64,000 nt of DNA from Heloderma charlesbogerti (Eukaryota > Chordata > Lepidosauria > Squamata > Helodermatidae): NCBI GenBank assembly GCA_026122225.1, contig JANEZZ010002061.1, positions 682,001 through 746,000 of the forward strand, read 5' to 3'. A program made the position numbers and the translations under genes. Positions within the stretch are counted from its first letter, which is position 1; each line of letters starts with the position of its first letter. This document shows, one piece after another, positions 33,426 through 43,885 of the stretch. The notes under the pieces were generated by a model. It did no database searches, had not been told where the DNA came from, and was given only the letters and a program-made list of their open reading frames with translations.

Positions 33426-33614
33426 TGTGCTATAAAGCCACAAAGGTCTTCCCGCAAAGAGGAGGGGATAGGCTGCAGCAACAGGTGTTTGGAATTCCTT
33501 GAGGGGTTACACAACTAGGGAGAGGCTCACAATTGGCCTGAAGCCTGGTATTAAGTGTTGATCAAGAAGGCCCTTTGTGGCTGATTTCAGAACTGGGAGG
33601 CACAGTGTGGCCAT

Positions 33615-33700
33615 ATTTATTATTATTATTATTATGTTGTTGTTTATTACATTTCTATACCGACCCATAGCCAAAGTACTCTGGGTGGTTTACAGCATAT
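33615..33700 (-). mobile_element. L2 3'-end stub with (TTA)n tail
   Basis: (TTA)n is followed by tttattacatttctataccg and acccatagccaaagtactct, the inverted L2 3' terminus. Everything upstream in the LINE is missing. Confidence 0.75.
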
Positions 33701-33994
33701 AGCCAAAGGGCTTTGCAAGAACTCTCATTTCATACTTTCATAAATGGTTGATTGACAGAATATACATTTGGCAATACAATCCTCTATTTGAGGGGATGTC
33801 CAGGCAAAGTCCAGTTTAAAAATAAAGACCATGTTGGTTGTCTATAAAAAAGATAATTAAGACTGATTTCCTTAAAAAATAAAGGACCATAAGAAGGAAG
33901 AGCAGAGGCCTTGAAGTTGCCCATCAACAAGTGGTGTTGATGGACAGCAGACTGAGCAGACACATAGGTCACCAGGTCCTAAGACATGGTCTGA

Positions 33995-34155
33995 AGGCAC
34001 ATGTGGCAGCCACCTTGCTGAAGCTAAGCAGGTCTGGGTCTGGTCAGTGGTTGGAGGGGAGACCACCTGGGAATTGCATGTAGCCACCTTGAGTTCCACA
34101 GTGAAAGAAAGGTGGGATATAAATGTAATAAACAAACAAACAAACAACTAAACAA
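33995..34155 (+). mobile_element. 5S-rRNA-derived SINE with L2-type tail
   Basis: The head matches the internal part of vertebrate 5S rRNA including the promoter boxes (gctgaagctaagcaggtctg, then ttggaggggagaccacctgg). It then passes into an L2-like tail (gccaccttgagttccacagt, gaaaggtgggatataaatgt) and ends in (AAAC)n. The promoter comes from 5S and mobilisation presumably used L2 machinery. It differs in tail from the 5S element at 38676. Confidence 0.75.
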
Positions 34156-34774
34156 ACTCTTCCCCACTATGGAGAGATGCACAGTATTTCAATTTAAATG
34201 ATTATCATGTCTACATTTGCATCTATACACATAAAGTAGCACATGCAAATTTTATGCAAATGTTTTTTTCAGTGATGCGTAAGTGGCCACCCTAAGTGGA
34301 AATTATGTGGTTGCCTGGGAGCCTAGGCCACTGGTGTTTTGGTAAGCAGGACAGCTACTGTGTGGTAGGGGGCTGCATCACATTGGCTATATGGCCTACT
34401 GACATCGGGGGAGGGAGAATCCAGTCTGTGAATCCAGATCCAACGTGATGCTACTGCTAATGTAAATTTCATTGCACTAGCATAAATGACCTCTAGTGCA
34501 ATATGGGAAAAACTCAAGTGTCCTGATCACTCCGTCCATTTAAAATCATGCCTATTGGAAGTGTGGCTAATCTACAACATTGAGCATTCTATTGCAGTCA
34601 CGTTAAGATGGAGTGGAAATAGGTGATGAATAGGATGGCACTACAAATAGGATGCCACTATAAAGAGTAGCTGCCCACTCAAAATGCAGAACTGGACTTC
34701 AAAGAATCGCATGCTATCACTGATGGATGATACAGTGGAGTGTCTGTGTATATGCTAAAATTTGTAATTTATCT

Positions 34775-35110
34775 TGCTGTAGTGGTTAAGACGCTGAACT
34801 GCAGACCGGAAGGTCGGCAGGACAGCAGTTCGAGACCCAAGTGCTGCGTGACAGCGTGAGCTCCCGTCTTCAGTCCCAGCTTCTGCCAACCTAGCAGTTC
34901 GAAAGCAAGAAATTGCAAGTAGATAAATAGGCACCGCTTCGGCGGGAAAGGTAACAGCGTTCCATGCACCTCGTGTTCAGTCATGCCGGCCACATGACCA
35001 CGGAAGCATCTTTGGACAGCACTGGCTCTTCGGCTTAGAAATGGAGATGAGCACCACACCCTAGAGTCGGACACGACTGGTTGGGGACACCTTTACCTTT
35101 TTTTTTTTTT
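34775..35110 (+). mobile_element. Sauria-type tRNA SINE with BovB tail
   Basis: The tRNA-like head has an A box (gtagtggttaagacgctgaa) and a B box (agttcgagaccca). A long middle region follows (tcgaaagcaagaaattgcaa, aggtaacagcgttccatgca, tcatgccggccacatgacca). The tail contains ctagagtcggacacgactgg, the signature shared with BovB/RTE LINEs, and the element ends in a T-rich tract. This pairing is the Sauria SINE known from squamates and is the main clue to the organism. It is not a functional tRNA gene. Confidence 0.88.
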
Positions 35111-35202
35111 AGTACTAGATCACTGAGTATTTCTGAACTGGTGCCTTGATGCAAGCAAAGACCCTATGAATGGGTGGTTCCCAGGTTTGGGAATTTGGTT
35201 CT

Positions 35203-35987
35203 GGGCCAGTATCAAGGGTAGGTATGGATGGGCACCTGCCAAGGGCCCACAAACCAGCAGTAGCCCACTGACAAGATTCCTCTGGAGCTGCTCCTCCTGT
35301 CAAGCAAGCAAGTGATAGCAATGAGGAGAAAGAGGATGAGGATCCATGGTAGCTGGTGGAGATGGCAATGGGAAAGTTGACTCACTGAGGGAGGATGTCA
35401 GGGTTGTATCTGAGCCCGTAGAGTCCCAAGGCAGCTCTGATTCTGAGGAGGAGATACAATTCGTGGGAGAGGAACTCTCTCAGATTTCAGAGGCGCTGCT
35501 GGAGGGGGAGCCCCCCCCCTACTCACATCCCTTGGAGCGACAGTGACCCAAGCATGGAAAGGGAGGGACAACTTGAGCTTTTAGACATGAGGTGCAGGCA
35601 CAAGCGAGAGGTTGATGGAGCTGAGCTTAGGCGCTCAGCCCGATTGGCTTGACGTCAACAGCTACGCCCCGAAGCCCCACAGGAAAGGGAGAGATCTTCC
35701 TCTCCCACCCCTTAAGTTCAGAGAGTTGCCGCGTTTTTCCCAAACGGAGACCAAATGACGTCCTAACCCTTAGAAACCCCTAGTTGGCTGTTCCTTTGCA
35801 GTTCCTCTGGTCTCAGGCAATTAGCATCTGTATGTTTCATTAGGTTGAATGGAATGCCTTGGAAAGCAGCCCTTTGTCTGAGTGTTGATTCTGGCTATTG
35901 GAGGATTCAGTAGGCAACAGGGGCATCCTGACAGAGGGGCCCCATTAAGGGTGTTTTGCCTAAGAGCCCTCAAAAACCTGGAGTCAG
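35203..35987 (+). mobile_element. hAT-like ~340-bp repeat split by a solo LTR
   Basis: The left half (35203-35395: tatcaagggtaggtatggat, gagaaagaggatgaggatcc) and right half (35934-35987: cattaagggtgttttgccta, ctcaaaaacctggagtcagc) together match 47844-48183. Where that copy is continuous (ttgagggaggggacccattg), this one is opened by the LTR at 35396-35933. Confidence 0.7.
35396..35933 (+). mobile_element. Solo LTR, family 1, copy C
   Basis: TGTCAGGGTTG to GGCATCCTGACA, 538 bp, diverged from copies A and B but colinear with them. The flanking pentamers gagga / gaggg differ by one base, consistent with an aged 5-bp target duplication. It sits inside a hAT-like repeat, so it is younger than that element. 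Confidence 0.85.
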
Positions 35988-36844
35988 CACTGATTGGGTT
36001 GTTTACCTGTTCTGGATGGGGTTAGATTCAGAAGGAAGGGGTCTGACTTCGAGGGTCCTCCTGCATCCACCCCTGTCACTGGCGGCCCAGGGGACCTCAG
36101 TGGCTCAGAGAGCCCATTTTACCAACTTTGGCTGGTGCGGCAAGTGCCCTCATTCCTGGATAGGGGTAGTCCAGCCATTGCGGTTCAGGCTGGTAACCTC
36201 ATGGCTAGATTACTATAATGCACTCTATGTGCGGCTACCCTTGCTTCGGGTTCGGAAGCTGCAGCTAGGGTGCTCAGTGGGACACCCAGCCATGTTCATG
36301 TTACACCTGTGCTAAAAGAGGCTGCCTATTAGCTACCAAGCCATTTTCAATGTTATGTTGTCGACATGCAAAGCCCTAAACAGCTTGGGACCAGGATACC
36401 TAGCAGACCACCTGCCCCTATTTGTATCCAGCTAAACTTTAAGATCTTCAGAGACGGCCTTGTGGGTCGTTCTGCGACCAACAGAATGTTGCCACATAAC
36501 ATCTCGGGAGCCTTCTCGATAGTGGCGTCCATCCTCTGGAACACCCCCCGCCCCGTGCAATTCGGGAGGCAGAAACTGTATGTTTTAAACACCTTCTGAA
36601 ATGGCAATTGTTAAATAGTCTTTCTCTGGCTTTTAATTAATTGTAATTAATCATGTTGCTCCATTTTACTGGGGGGAGGGGTTGTATTGGTTTTATTGCT
36701 ATTGTACTTGAAATTCTTTTTAAAGATGTATTTTAAGCTGTGATTTTAATCTTGTTAAATGTAAACCACTTAGAGATTTTATTATATTAAGTGGCATATA
36801 AGTATTAACGAAGAAACACAATAAATAAATAAATAAATAAATAA
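35988..36844 (+). mobile_element. L2-clade LINE, plus-oriented, decayed
   Basis: Coding remnants include SGSESPFYQLWLVRQVPSF and LDYYNALYVRLPLLRVRKLQ, the same region as the C-terminal RT of the copy at 14514-15845. A 3' UTR follows with aaaccacttagagattttat, and it ends in (AATA)n at 36822-36844. The frame is broken several times. Confidence 0.8.
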
Positions 36845-36984
36845 TATTATGGGTCCAATCCAGCCATACTGATTTCACTGAGAACGTAGAGCATGTGCTT
36901 AACGCTCTTCCATTTAGAGAAATGGGGCCTTAAAAATACTTAACCTATGGCTGGGTTATGCCCTGAGGAATGCACATCAATTTT

Positions 36985-37683
36985 TTGGATAGACTACTCG
37001 AATGCATTGGCCATGGAACTGGCTTGGAAGACTATTTAAAAATGGCAGTTTATTCAGAATATTGCAGCTAGACTGGTTGATCAGATCTTAAAATAGCTTC
37101 ATTGGCTAAATCTGAACCTCTGAAAATGAGCTGCAAATTTTAGCTCTGACCAGAGTCAGAGGAAGTACAACAGAGCTAAAATTTGAAACTCATGTTCAGC
37201 TTCTGCTCAATTTCTGGGACCAATTTAAAATGCTGATTTCAGACTGTAAAGATCTGTCTGGCTTGAAACCTGAAAGGCCACTTGCTCTTATGTGAACCTG
37301 CTCATTTATTAAGATCATCACCTGAGGCCCCTTCTCTAGGTGTGTCCTTGCCATCAGGTATTAGGTGGGTCCCAGCTGGGGAAAGGGCCTTTTTTGTGGC
37401 TGTGCCCCAAATTTCGAATGCTTTCCCCAGGCTGCGCACTTAATGTCTAGTTTACTGAACCCTTCGAATCAGTCTGTTTTTGTTTTGCCCAGGTTTTATT
37501 ATTTAATTGATGTATGCTGCTCTTTAAGGCTGTTCACTGCTGTTTATTTGAATGTGCTTTTATTGACTTATTTTTAATTTTTAATACCCCCACCACCACC
37601 ACCAGTGTGTTGTTTTAGTTTAGGAAGTTGCCTTGAAAATGTTGGTGAAAAAGATAAGGTGGTATACACACTAAATAAATATC
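36985..37683 (+). mobile_element. Older L2-type LINE 3' region
   Basis: Plus-oriented and strongly diverged: gcagctagactggttgatca, agggccttttttgtggctgt and ggcacatgt-free 3' sequence ending aaggtggtatacacactaaa plus taaat. The 'tggtata-aataaat' terminus and the WPxL-like coding residue pattern fit L2. Includes a short CAC trinucleotide run near 37588. Confidence 0.55.
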
Positions 37684-37983
37684 CTTATCTGTGACTCTGT
37701 TGAGGCTAGTGCCTATTTTGTTAACTGCAGCTCACAGAGAAAAGGGTATGTTTGTGTCATACGTCCCACTCATGTTGAAAGCACATGTGAGGGGGGTGCA
37801 GGGTCGCACTGGCAAGCCCTGCCGACAACGCATGCACTGGCCACACATCCCCACAGACCACATGTCTGGCAACCATGTGCTGTGAAGGGGTCCTGTGCAC
37901 ATATGACCCTCCGTGCCAGGGGGAACACTGATTGGGCCAGGGTGCCTGGGGCCTGTCACATAGCCACTGAATGCACAGCCAGC

Positions 37984-38310
37984 TTAAGAACTTAACAGCC
38001 CTGCTGGATCAGACCTAGGATCCATGTAGTCCAGCATTCTATTCACACAGTGGCCAACCAGCTGCCCAAGGGAAACCCACAAGCAGGACATGAGTGCAAT
38101 AGCACCCTCCTGCCCATATTCCCCAGCAACTGGCATAAAGAGGTATACTGCCTCCAATACTGGAGGTAGCATGTAGCCATCATGGCTAGTAGGCATTGAT
38201 AGCCTTCTCCATGAATTTGTCTAATCCCCTTTTAAAGCCATCCAAGTTGGTGGTCCTCACACTCTGTGGTAGCAAATTCTATAGTTCAACTGTGTGAAGA
38301 ATTACTTCCT
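37984..38310 (-). mobile_element. CR1-like LINE 3' end
   Basis: Minus-oriented: gccctgctggatcagaccta, ggatccatgtagtccagcat, tggccaaccagctgcccaag, tactgcctccaatactggag, tccatgaatttgtctaatcc. The same sequence occurs in plus orientation at 56165-56742, where part of the encoded protein end can be read. Confidence 0.75.
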
Positions 38311-38395
38311 TTTATCTGTCTACTGTCTACTTCCCATTGTCTGTATGCTTCCCATAAATAAGAAGAGCACTGCTAGATTAGACCATCCATCTAGT

Positions 38396-38531
38396 CCAGC
38401 CTTCCCCAATTGGGTGCCCTCCAGATGTTTTGGACTTCAACTCCCATCAGCCCTAGCCAGCAAGGCTAATGATCAGGGATTCTGGAAGGTGTAGTCCAAA
38501 ATATCTGGAGTGCACCAGGTTGGAGAAGGCA
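38396..38531. mobile_element. Palindromic hAT-like MITE with perfect 8-bp target duplication
   Basis: A 136-bp element flanked by catctagt on both sides (38388-38395 and 38532-38539). Arms are cagccttccccaattggg and accaggttggagaaggc; the core reads gacttcaactcccatcagcc. An exact 8-bp duplication is the hAT hallmark. It is inserted in a CR1-like LINE. Confidence 0.88.
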
Positions 38532-38675
38532 CATCTAGTTCCACAGTAGGGCCTCAAGGCAATTGCCTTCTCCTGCTGTTTCTCCTCAGTAGTTGGCATT
38601 CATGCCAATACTCAGTACCGCTTCTGAACACAGAAGTCCCAGATAGGCATAATAACTAGTGGCCATTAATAAACA

Positions 38676-38847
38676 TCATGACTAGCACTGGATGCACCTG
38701 ATCTCGTCTGATTTTGGAAGCTAAGCAGGGTCAGCCCTGGTTAGCACTTGGATGGGAGACCGCCTGGGAATCAAGCTTCCTGCACTGAGCAGGGGGTTGG
38801 ACTCGGTGGTCCTATAGGCCCCTTCCAACCCTGTGATTCTATGATTC
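38676..38847 (+). mobile_element. 5S-rRNA-derived SINE with CR1 tail
   Basis: The head at about 38689-38771 is very close to vertebrate 5S rRNA (cctgatctcgtctgattttg, gaagctaagcagggtc, cttggatgggagaccgcctg), with the internal promoter boxes kept. It is joined directly to a CR1 3' end (gagcagggggttggactcgg, ccccttccaaccctgtgatt, ctatgattctgtga). It is too short and divergent at its ends to be a 5S gene. The CR1 tail shows which LINE probably moved it. Confidence 0.82.
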
Positions 38848-40398
38848 TGTGACCTATTGTCCATGAATTGGTCTAATCCCCTTCTAAAGCTATCTAAGCA
38901 AGTGGCCATCACCACCTCTTGTGGCAGCTAATTCCAAACACATGTTTTCTGAAGAAGCACTTCCTTTGGTTTGTCCATGCCTGATGGACTGTGTGATGCT
39001 GGACGTCCCATTGCCCATGTTGAACTCGCTTCCTACTGATTTCTTGAGATGTTCTTCAATTTTGAGAGAATGTTTTTTTTTAAGCCAAAACTACAGTGGG
39101 TTTCATCCAGGATCTGCCTTCCATTGATGGAAGGGCTCCACACAGAAAGTGCCTTCACTTCATATTTGGGGATCCCCCCTCCTCTTGCATCACAGCTCAC
39201 CCTATTCAGCAGGGTCCTCCGACCCTCTGTGTAGCATTTCCAGGGGCCTGGAGGGGCTGCTGTGGGGAGGAGGGGGGCAAGAAAGTCAGTTTCCACCGGC
39301 CCAGTTGCACGTGCCTAAACCTGGATCCAACCCCAGATCTTTCCATTTCACAGTAATTGGTATAGGTCCATCTTCTCCCTGGATATTTCAGCTCTGGAGG
39401 AATCTCCTACCTGCAGAACAATTTGTTCTGCATTTTTCTTCATGTTTTACTTCATGCTGTCTCCTGCTCATGCTGTTGTAAACTCCTCTGAGCCATATAG
39501 TTCCTTACTTCTACTGTTTTATATTCTCTCCTTTTACAGGTGTTGACCTTGTACCTTTCCTGTTGAATTTGTTATTTTTGTTTGCTTTATGGCACCTGAG
39601 ACTGGCTGATGCACTAACTGAATAGTAAGCGTTTGCATTGTTACCTCTTAGGAGTGTTCATCAGACATCACACTAGTAGGAGGTGAAGGAGAGGTATTGC
39701 CTCCTGCTTGTCTTTAGCAGCAGTGGCCTGAGATTAGTGAGAGGCAGTTGCCTCTCATTAATTTCTGCTAGTATTATATCTGGATACTCAAGATGAAGCA
39801 CTGAAAAAGAATGAAGGGGGAATTCAATGACCTGTTCGCCAGACATCCCAGAAGACACTCTTGGTGCTTTAAACACAGAGTTTTAATACCATGTGGTAAT
39901 GTACCCTCCAATATGTCTACACACACCCTCATCTTTTTTGGTACAGAATCTAACCTCACGGAGACCTTTTTTTCTTACCTCTAGTTCTTTTTATGCCATG
40001 TTTTGTCTAGATCAGGGATGGACAACCTGTAATTTCAAAGGCCCTCTGTAAGCGATCAGCTCAGGCCTCTGGCAAGAGTGATCTGTTCACCTTGCCTGGC
40101 AACCTGCAGGATGAGGAGGAAAAGGAGAGGGGAGAAGGAGATAACGGGGGGGGGGGGATCCAGTCATCGCTGGCTTCAGCCCCACCCGCTGCTGGTATAT
40201 AGCCTCTGACAGATTACCCTGAGGTAGTCTGCCCTTGGCAAAAAAAAAAAAAGGCTCTCCTCCCCTGGTCTAGACTTCTCCATTTCTAATGAATTCTCCT
40301 GAAGAGATGGTGTTCAGACCAACTCCAGATACCACACTATTTTTGACATAGTTTTAATGTTCTCCTAGCTAATGATTTTTTTTAACGTCTTGTTCCAG

Positions 40399-41987
40399 GT
40401 ATTCACACTGAAGCCTTTTGAAATGAATGGTCTCCCCAAGGTGGTGCCTTTAAGTTTGCCTTATCAAGATTTCAAAAGAGATGTGTCAGAAAACAGGGAA
40501 CGATCCAGAATCCTCCAGCGCATAAAGAAGGTGGATTTCTCAAATGTTGTCTTTACTGCCCCTTGCAAGCCACCTGTAGCCCATCTGGAAATGGCAAATG
40601 GCAAAGATGAGGAAGAGGAGGAGGAAGAGGAAGAGGACGATGATGAGGAAGACGTTGGTGAGTTAGGAGAAGAGCTTGACATGCACAGTGACTCGAGCAG
40701 TGACGTGAGCCAGAAAAGTACAGAGCGTAGCCAGGAAGGCGCTCCATCCACCCTGTTGGCAGATGATCAAAAGGAGTCCAAAGGGCGAGCATCAGCTGCA
40801 GAAGGAGACCTGGAACTTGAGGAAGGCTCAAAAACGTTGGTTCTCTTTTCGCCAGGTGACATAAAGAAGTCTCCAGTCAACACAGACTTGGCTCCTGATG
40901 TTGATCTTGGGACTCTTGCTGCATTGACTCCTCAGAGTGAGAAACCTCAGCCTATGGGAAGCCAGCTTGATGTATCCGAGCCAGGCACGTTGTCCTCCAT
41001 CCTGAAGTCAGAACCAAAGCCGTCTGTCTCCGTGGCCACGACCTCTTCCCCGTTTACCAAAGTCGAGCGCACGTTCGTCCACATTGCCGAAAAGACCCAT
41101 TTGAACATCATGTCTTCTGGTGGCCAGTTGACAAGGCATGAGGAATACTCCACCCCGGGGCAGTTTGACGAGATAATAATTGAGGAAGAGCTGGAGGAAA
41201 ACCAGGTATTGCTAGAAAATGGGAGTGTGAATTCAGCCCTGGAAGGGGGAGAGATGGAAAGTTGTGCTCTCTCGGTGAATCACATCGAAACCACCTCTGA
41301 AATGGCAGGGGAGCAGGCCCTGCTTCTCAATGGTGTGAGTAAAGTGGAAGAGGAGGAATTGGAAGTTAAAAGCAAACTTGTCCATGAGTCAGATCTGGAA
41401 GAAGCTGATAAGCTGGTTTCAGGAGAGCCCGGCCTTGAGCATAACATTCTCGTGGAATCCCTTCAACAAACAGAACTGCTTCCAGACGTTCCAAAGGAAA
41501 CTCCCAGGAAGCCCCTAAACATCAGGTATAGAAGCCGGATTCCCATCTTGCTCTCAGAAGAGGATACTGGTTCTGACCTTTCAGCCTCGCATTCTGGCAA
41601 AGAGAGGCTGTACAAGAGGCTGAAGCAGCAGGATTTGGCCCGCCTGGTGATGGAGAAAAGACAAAACCGCCTGCTCAGGTTAGCTTCGGGAGCTTCGTCC
41701 TCTGCCTCCTCCAGCGAGGAGAGGCGGCGAGCTTCGGAAACCTTGTCGGCTACGGGCTCTGAGGAGGACACCCATGACTCGGATGACTTTACCCCAAGGA
41801 AGATGGGGACTCAGGAGAAACGTCCCCTGCTTAATACAGAAGAGAGAGGCTTAAGTACAAAGAGCAGGATCCCCCGTCCCATTGTGCCTGTGAAACCACC
41901 TGGGGTAGAACTGAATTATGGGAGCCCCTCAGCTCTTCCACAACCAGCACTGAGCGGCAGTCCAGGTGATATGGCTGTGACAAACAG
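40399..41987 (+). CDS. TTBK1: TTBK1 large penultimate exon
   Basis: The acceptor AG is at 40397-40398 in phase 0; 529 codons plus two bases run to the donor gtaggt at 41988. It opens [20 protein letters not shown] and [18 protein letters not shown], the counterpart of the mammalian TTBK1 sequence after the same junction. An acidic run of nine Glu followed by Asp/Glu lies near 40609-40660, shorter than the very long Glu tract I recall in human TTBK1. Next come [39 protein letters not shown] and [20 protein letters not shown], all TTBK1 hallmarks. Two SRIP motifs at 41533-41544 and 41863-41874 fit the SxIP signature that binds EB proteins at microtubule plus ends, in line with TTBK tail biology. 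The minus-strand open frames over this exon are shadows. Confidence 0.97.
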
Positions 41988-43476
41988 GTAGGTCTGTGCA
42001 AGGGGCCCTAATCCCCTCTGAAGCTGAGGCCTATCGATTGCAGGTAGCTAATGTTTTCTTGCCTCCTCCTTGCCTCCTGTTTTTACCTTTCCTTGCAGAC
42101 TGGCCATGCTAAGGAACCGGTCATGCTAAAGTGTGGGTGGGGAACTGGCGGGCCACAGAGCCTCCCTGACTGGCGTGCAGCCTCTTCTCATGGGCCCCAC
42201 CGCCTGTGTAGCAATTGGGCTTTAATAATAAAAAAGCTTAATTGAAACGCAAGGGGATTTTGTGGGGAGGTCACAGCTTACGAAGGAAGGCTTGGCCCTC
42301 CCCATGTACTGCAGGTTTTAAAAAAACCTGCACAGCCTAACTGCTGTACGGGGGAGAGGGTATTTCTCGATGAGTGGATAGCTGGAAAGGAAGGGTTAAC
42401 CGTCCTTGCAAGCTGCAACACCCCCGCCCCCCCAAATCACCTCCCTCTGGCAATTTTGCTTTCAAAAAGCCTCCCATTTGTCGTCAGGGACATTGTGTGT
42501 GTGTGTGTGCTGCATGAGACAGAGAGAGACTGAGAGAGAGAGGGAGGGTTGGCACTTCCCACTTCTTGATTTGGCCCCACCCACCCCAGGCCCCAGAGAG
42601 TTAGCCAGTTCCCCACCCACGTGTTAAGGTATCCGCTCGCCTGCTGGAAGTTTGCCACCCCAGTTGCACAGTTACATCCCCTAGTATTCTCTGGGGCTTA
42701 ACCTTCTTGCTTCAGTAAGACTTGGGGGAAGTAAAGTTGCCATGCTGGGAAAGAGCAATATCCATGTAGCTTATTACAGATAGTACTAGAGCTTAGTTAG
42801 TGTTATGGACTTCCAACAGTGACAGGCAAATGTCCCAGGGATCTTCAGTGAGCAGGGCACAATGGTGATAGCTCTCTTGCTTTTAATCCCCGGAATATGG
42901 TAGTCAGTGGTCACAGTTCTTGAGGGCAAGAGGCTTATAGCCCCAGTTCATACTTCTTTCAGCAGAACTGATACTGTTCCTGTGTGGTGGTGGAGTAAAC
43001 GTAACCCCCCTTCCCCTCTACTCTCGCCAAATGGCCAGTAATGGAGAGGCCTTTGCACGTGGCCTGTAATGCAGAGGCCTTTGCCCCTGTAACCTCTCCT
43101 CCCTTTTTCAAAGGGGGACCCGGCATGCAAACTAGGCCTCTGTGCAGTTGGGTGTTTGTGTGGAGTGCCCAGTTTGTGCGAGATATATGAAAAAGGGGCC
43201 AGGCTCGCTTGTGAGGATGGCGCTGACTCCACCAAAAGTATGAACGAGGGCTGAGTTGTATAGTTGTGTGACTGGGTATGTGGAATGTCTCACTGCCCCT
43301 CTCTCTTGCTGTGGCAATGATGAGGATTTTGGCAGTGTCTGTTTAGGGTTAAGTTGCGATGTGCCATCAGTTGCTGCCATATAGCCTTGTTCAGAGTCTG
43401 GGCATACAAGCCAATTGGTATAGCCTTCAGACTAAAGGATCTCCTTCTCCCCTTTCTCTGTGTTCTCTTTTTGCAG
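41988..43476 (+). other. TTBK1: Last TTBK1 intron
   Basis: Donor gtaggt, acceptor ctctttttgcag ending at 43476. The split codon ag|g joins to give [10 protein letters not shown]. It contains a (GT)8 run at 42494-42509 followed by purine-rich gagaga sequence and a C-rich tract near 42420. No transposable element is recognised. Confidence 0.9.
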
Positions 43477-43885
43477 GCTTCAGGGGCAAAGACCGTCTGC
43501 GAATGTGTCCAGCGAACCCCGAATAAAACCAACGCCTATTCCTGTTGCACCTCCCTTGCGGAGCAGTCCAAGGAAAGCCTCCCGCCCTCCACCTCGGAGT
43601 CCTGTTCTCCCCCCGCGAAACCTCAGTGCTTCCCCCAAAAGCCAATCACTGTCCAGGAAGGAAAGTCCCTCACCATCCCGACAACACAGGCCAGGGACTA
43701 CGTTCCCTCCATGGGTCCAGCCTTCTTCCAGAGTTCCCTCCAGAGCTCAGGCCGGTGGGCTGTTGGGAGACAGCCCCACGTCACCTGGTGTGCTCCGGAA
43801 AGGACAAAGAGGGAAAGCCCCAACTCACCCTCCGGCAACCAAAGGAAGACAAGTATCCCAGGAAGGCAAAGCTACTGCTAGATAA
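43477..43885 (+). CDS. TTBK1: TTBK1 last coding exon and stop
   Basis: Base 43477 completes the split Arg codon; 135 codons follow to TAA at 43883-43885. The peptide is basic and rich in Ser and Pro: [50 protein letters not shown] and [16 protein letters not shown] at the end. These match the C-terminal pattern of mammalian TTBK1. The other open frames over this exon (for example 43545-44204) are overlapping shadows. Adding all five exons gives about 983 residues after the split codon, close to the length of the human tail. Confidence 0.96.

Larger units (their letters stand above)
38352..39030 (-). mobile_element. CR1-like LINE copy split by two nested insertions
   Basis: Second minus-oriented copy of the CR1-like family: agaagagcactgctagatta and ccatctagt at its left, then after a hAT-like MITE (38396-38531) ttccacagtagggcctcaag to tggccattaataa. 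After a 5S-derived SINE (38676-38847) it resumes with gtccatgaattggtctaatc and ggccatcaccacctcttgtg. Colinearity of the three pieces with 37984-38310 and with the reverse complement of 56165-56742 supports one interrupted element. Confidence 0.65.
9218..40398 (+). other. TTBK1: 31-kb TTBK1 intron
   Basis: Bounded by the donor gtaaga at 9218 and the acceptor cttgttccag ending at 40398; both junctions are phase 0. It holds a TTBK-like terminal exon (19642-19926) and the repeats listed separately. I see no further supported coding sequence. Stretches with nothing recognisable: 9670-11570, 12930-14280, 15850-18080, 18480-19640, 20130-22310, 24770-28800, 30070-32530 and 39035-40398. About 18080-18260 has weak resemblance to a CR1 3' end. 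15880-16210 contains small palindromes around 'agcatgccaagcac'. Confidence 0.85.

Noticed and set aside
34775..34860. tRNA-like sequence as a tRNA gene
   Set aside because: Head of a Sauria SINE with degenerate boxes and a BovB tail; does not form a complete tRNA. The same applies to 47389 and to the minus-strand head near 54870-54946.
38689..38771. 5S rRNA gene
   Set aside because: Only the internal part of 5S is present and it is fused directly to a CR1 tail; it is a SINE.
40464..40751. Minus-strand poly-serine open frame
   Set aside because: Shadow of the Glu-rich codons of the TTBK1 exon.
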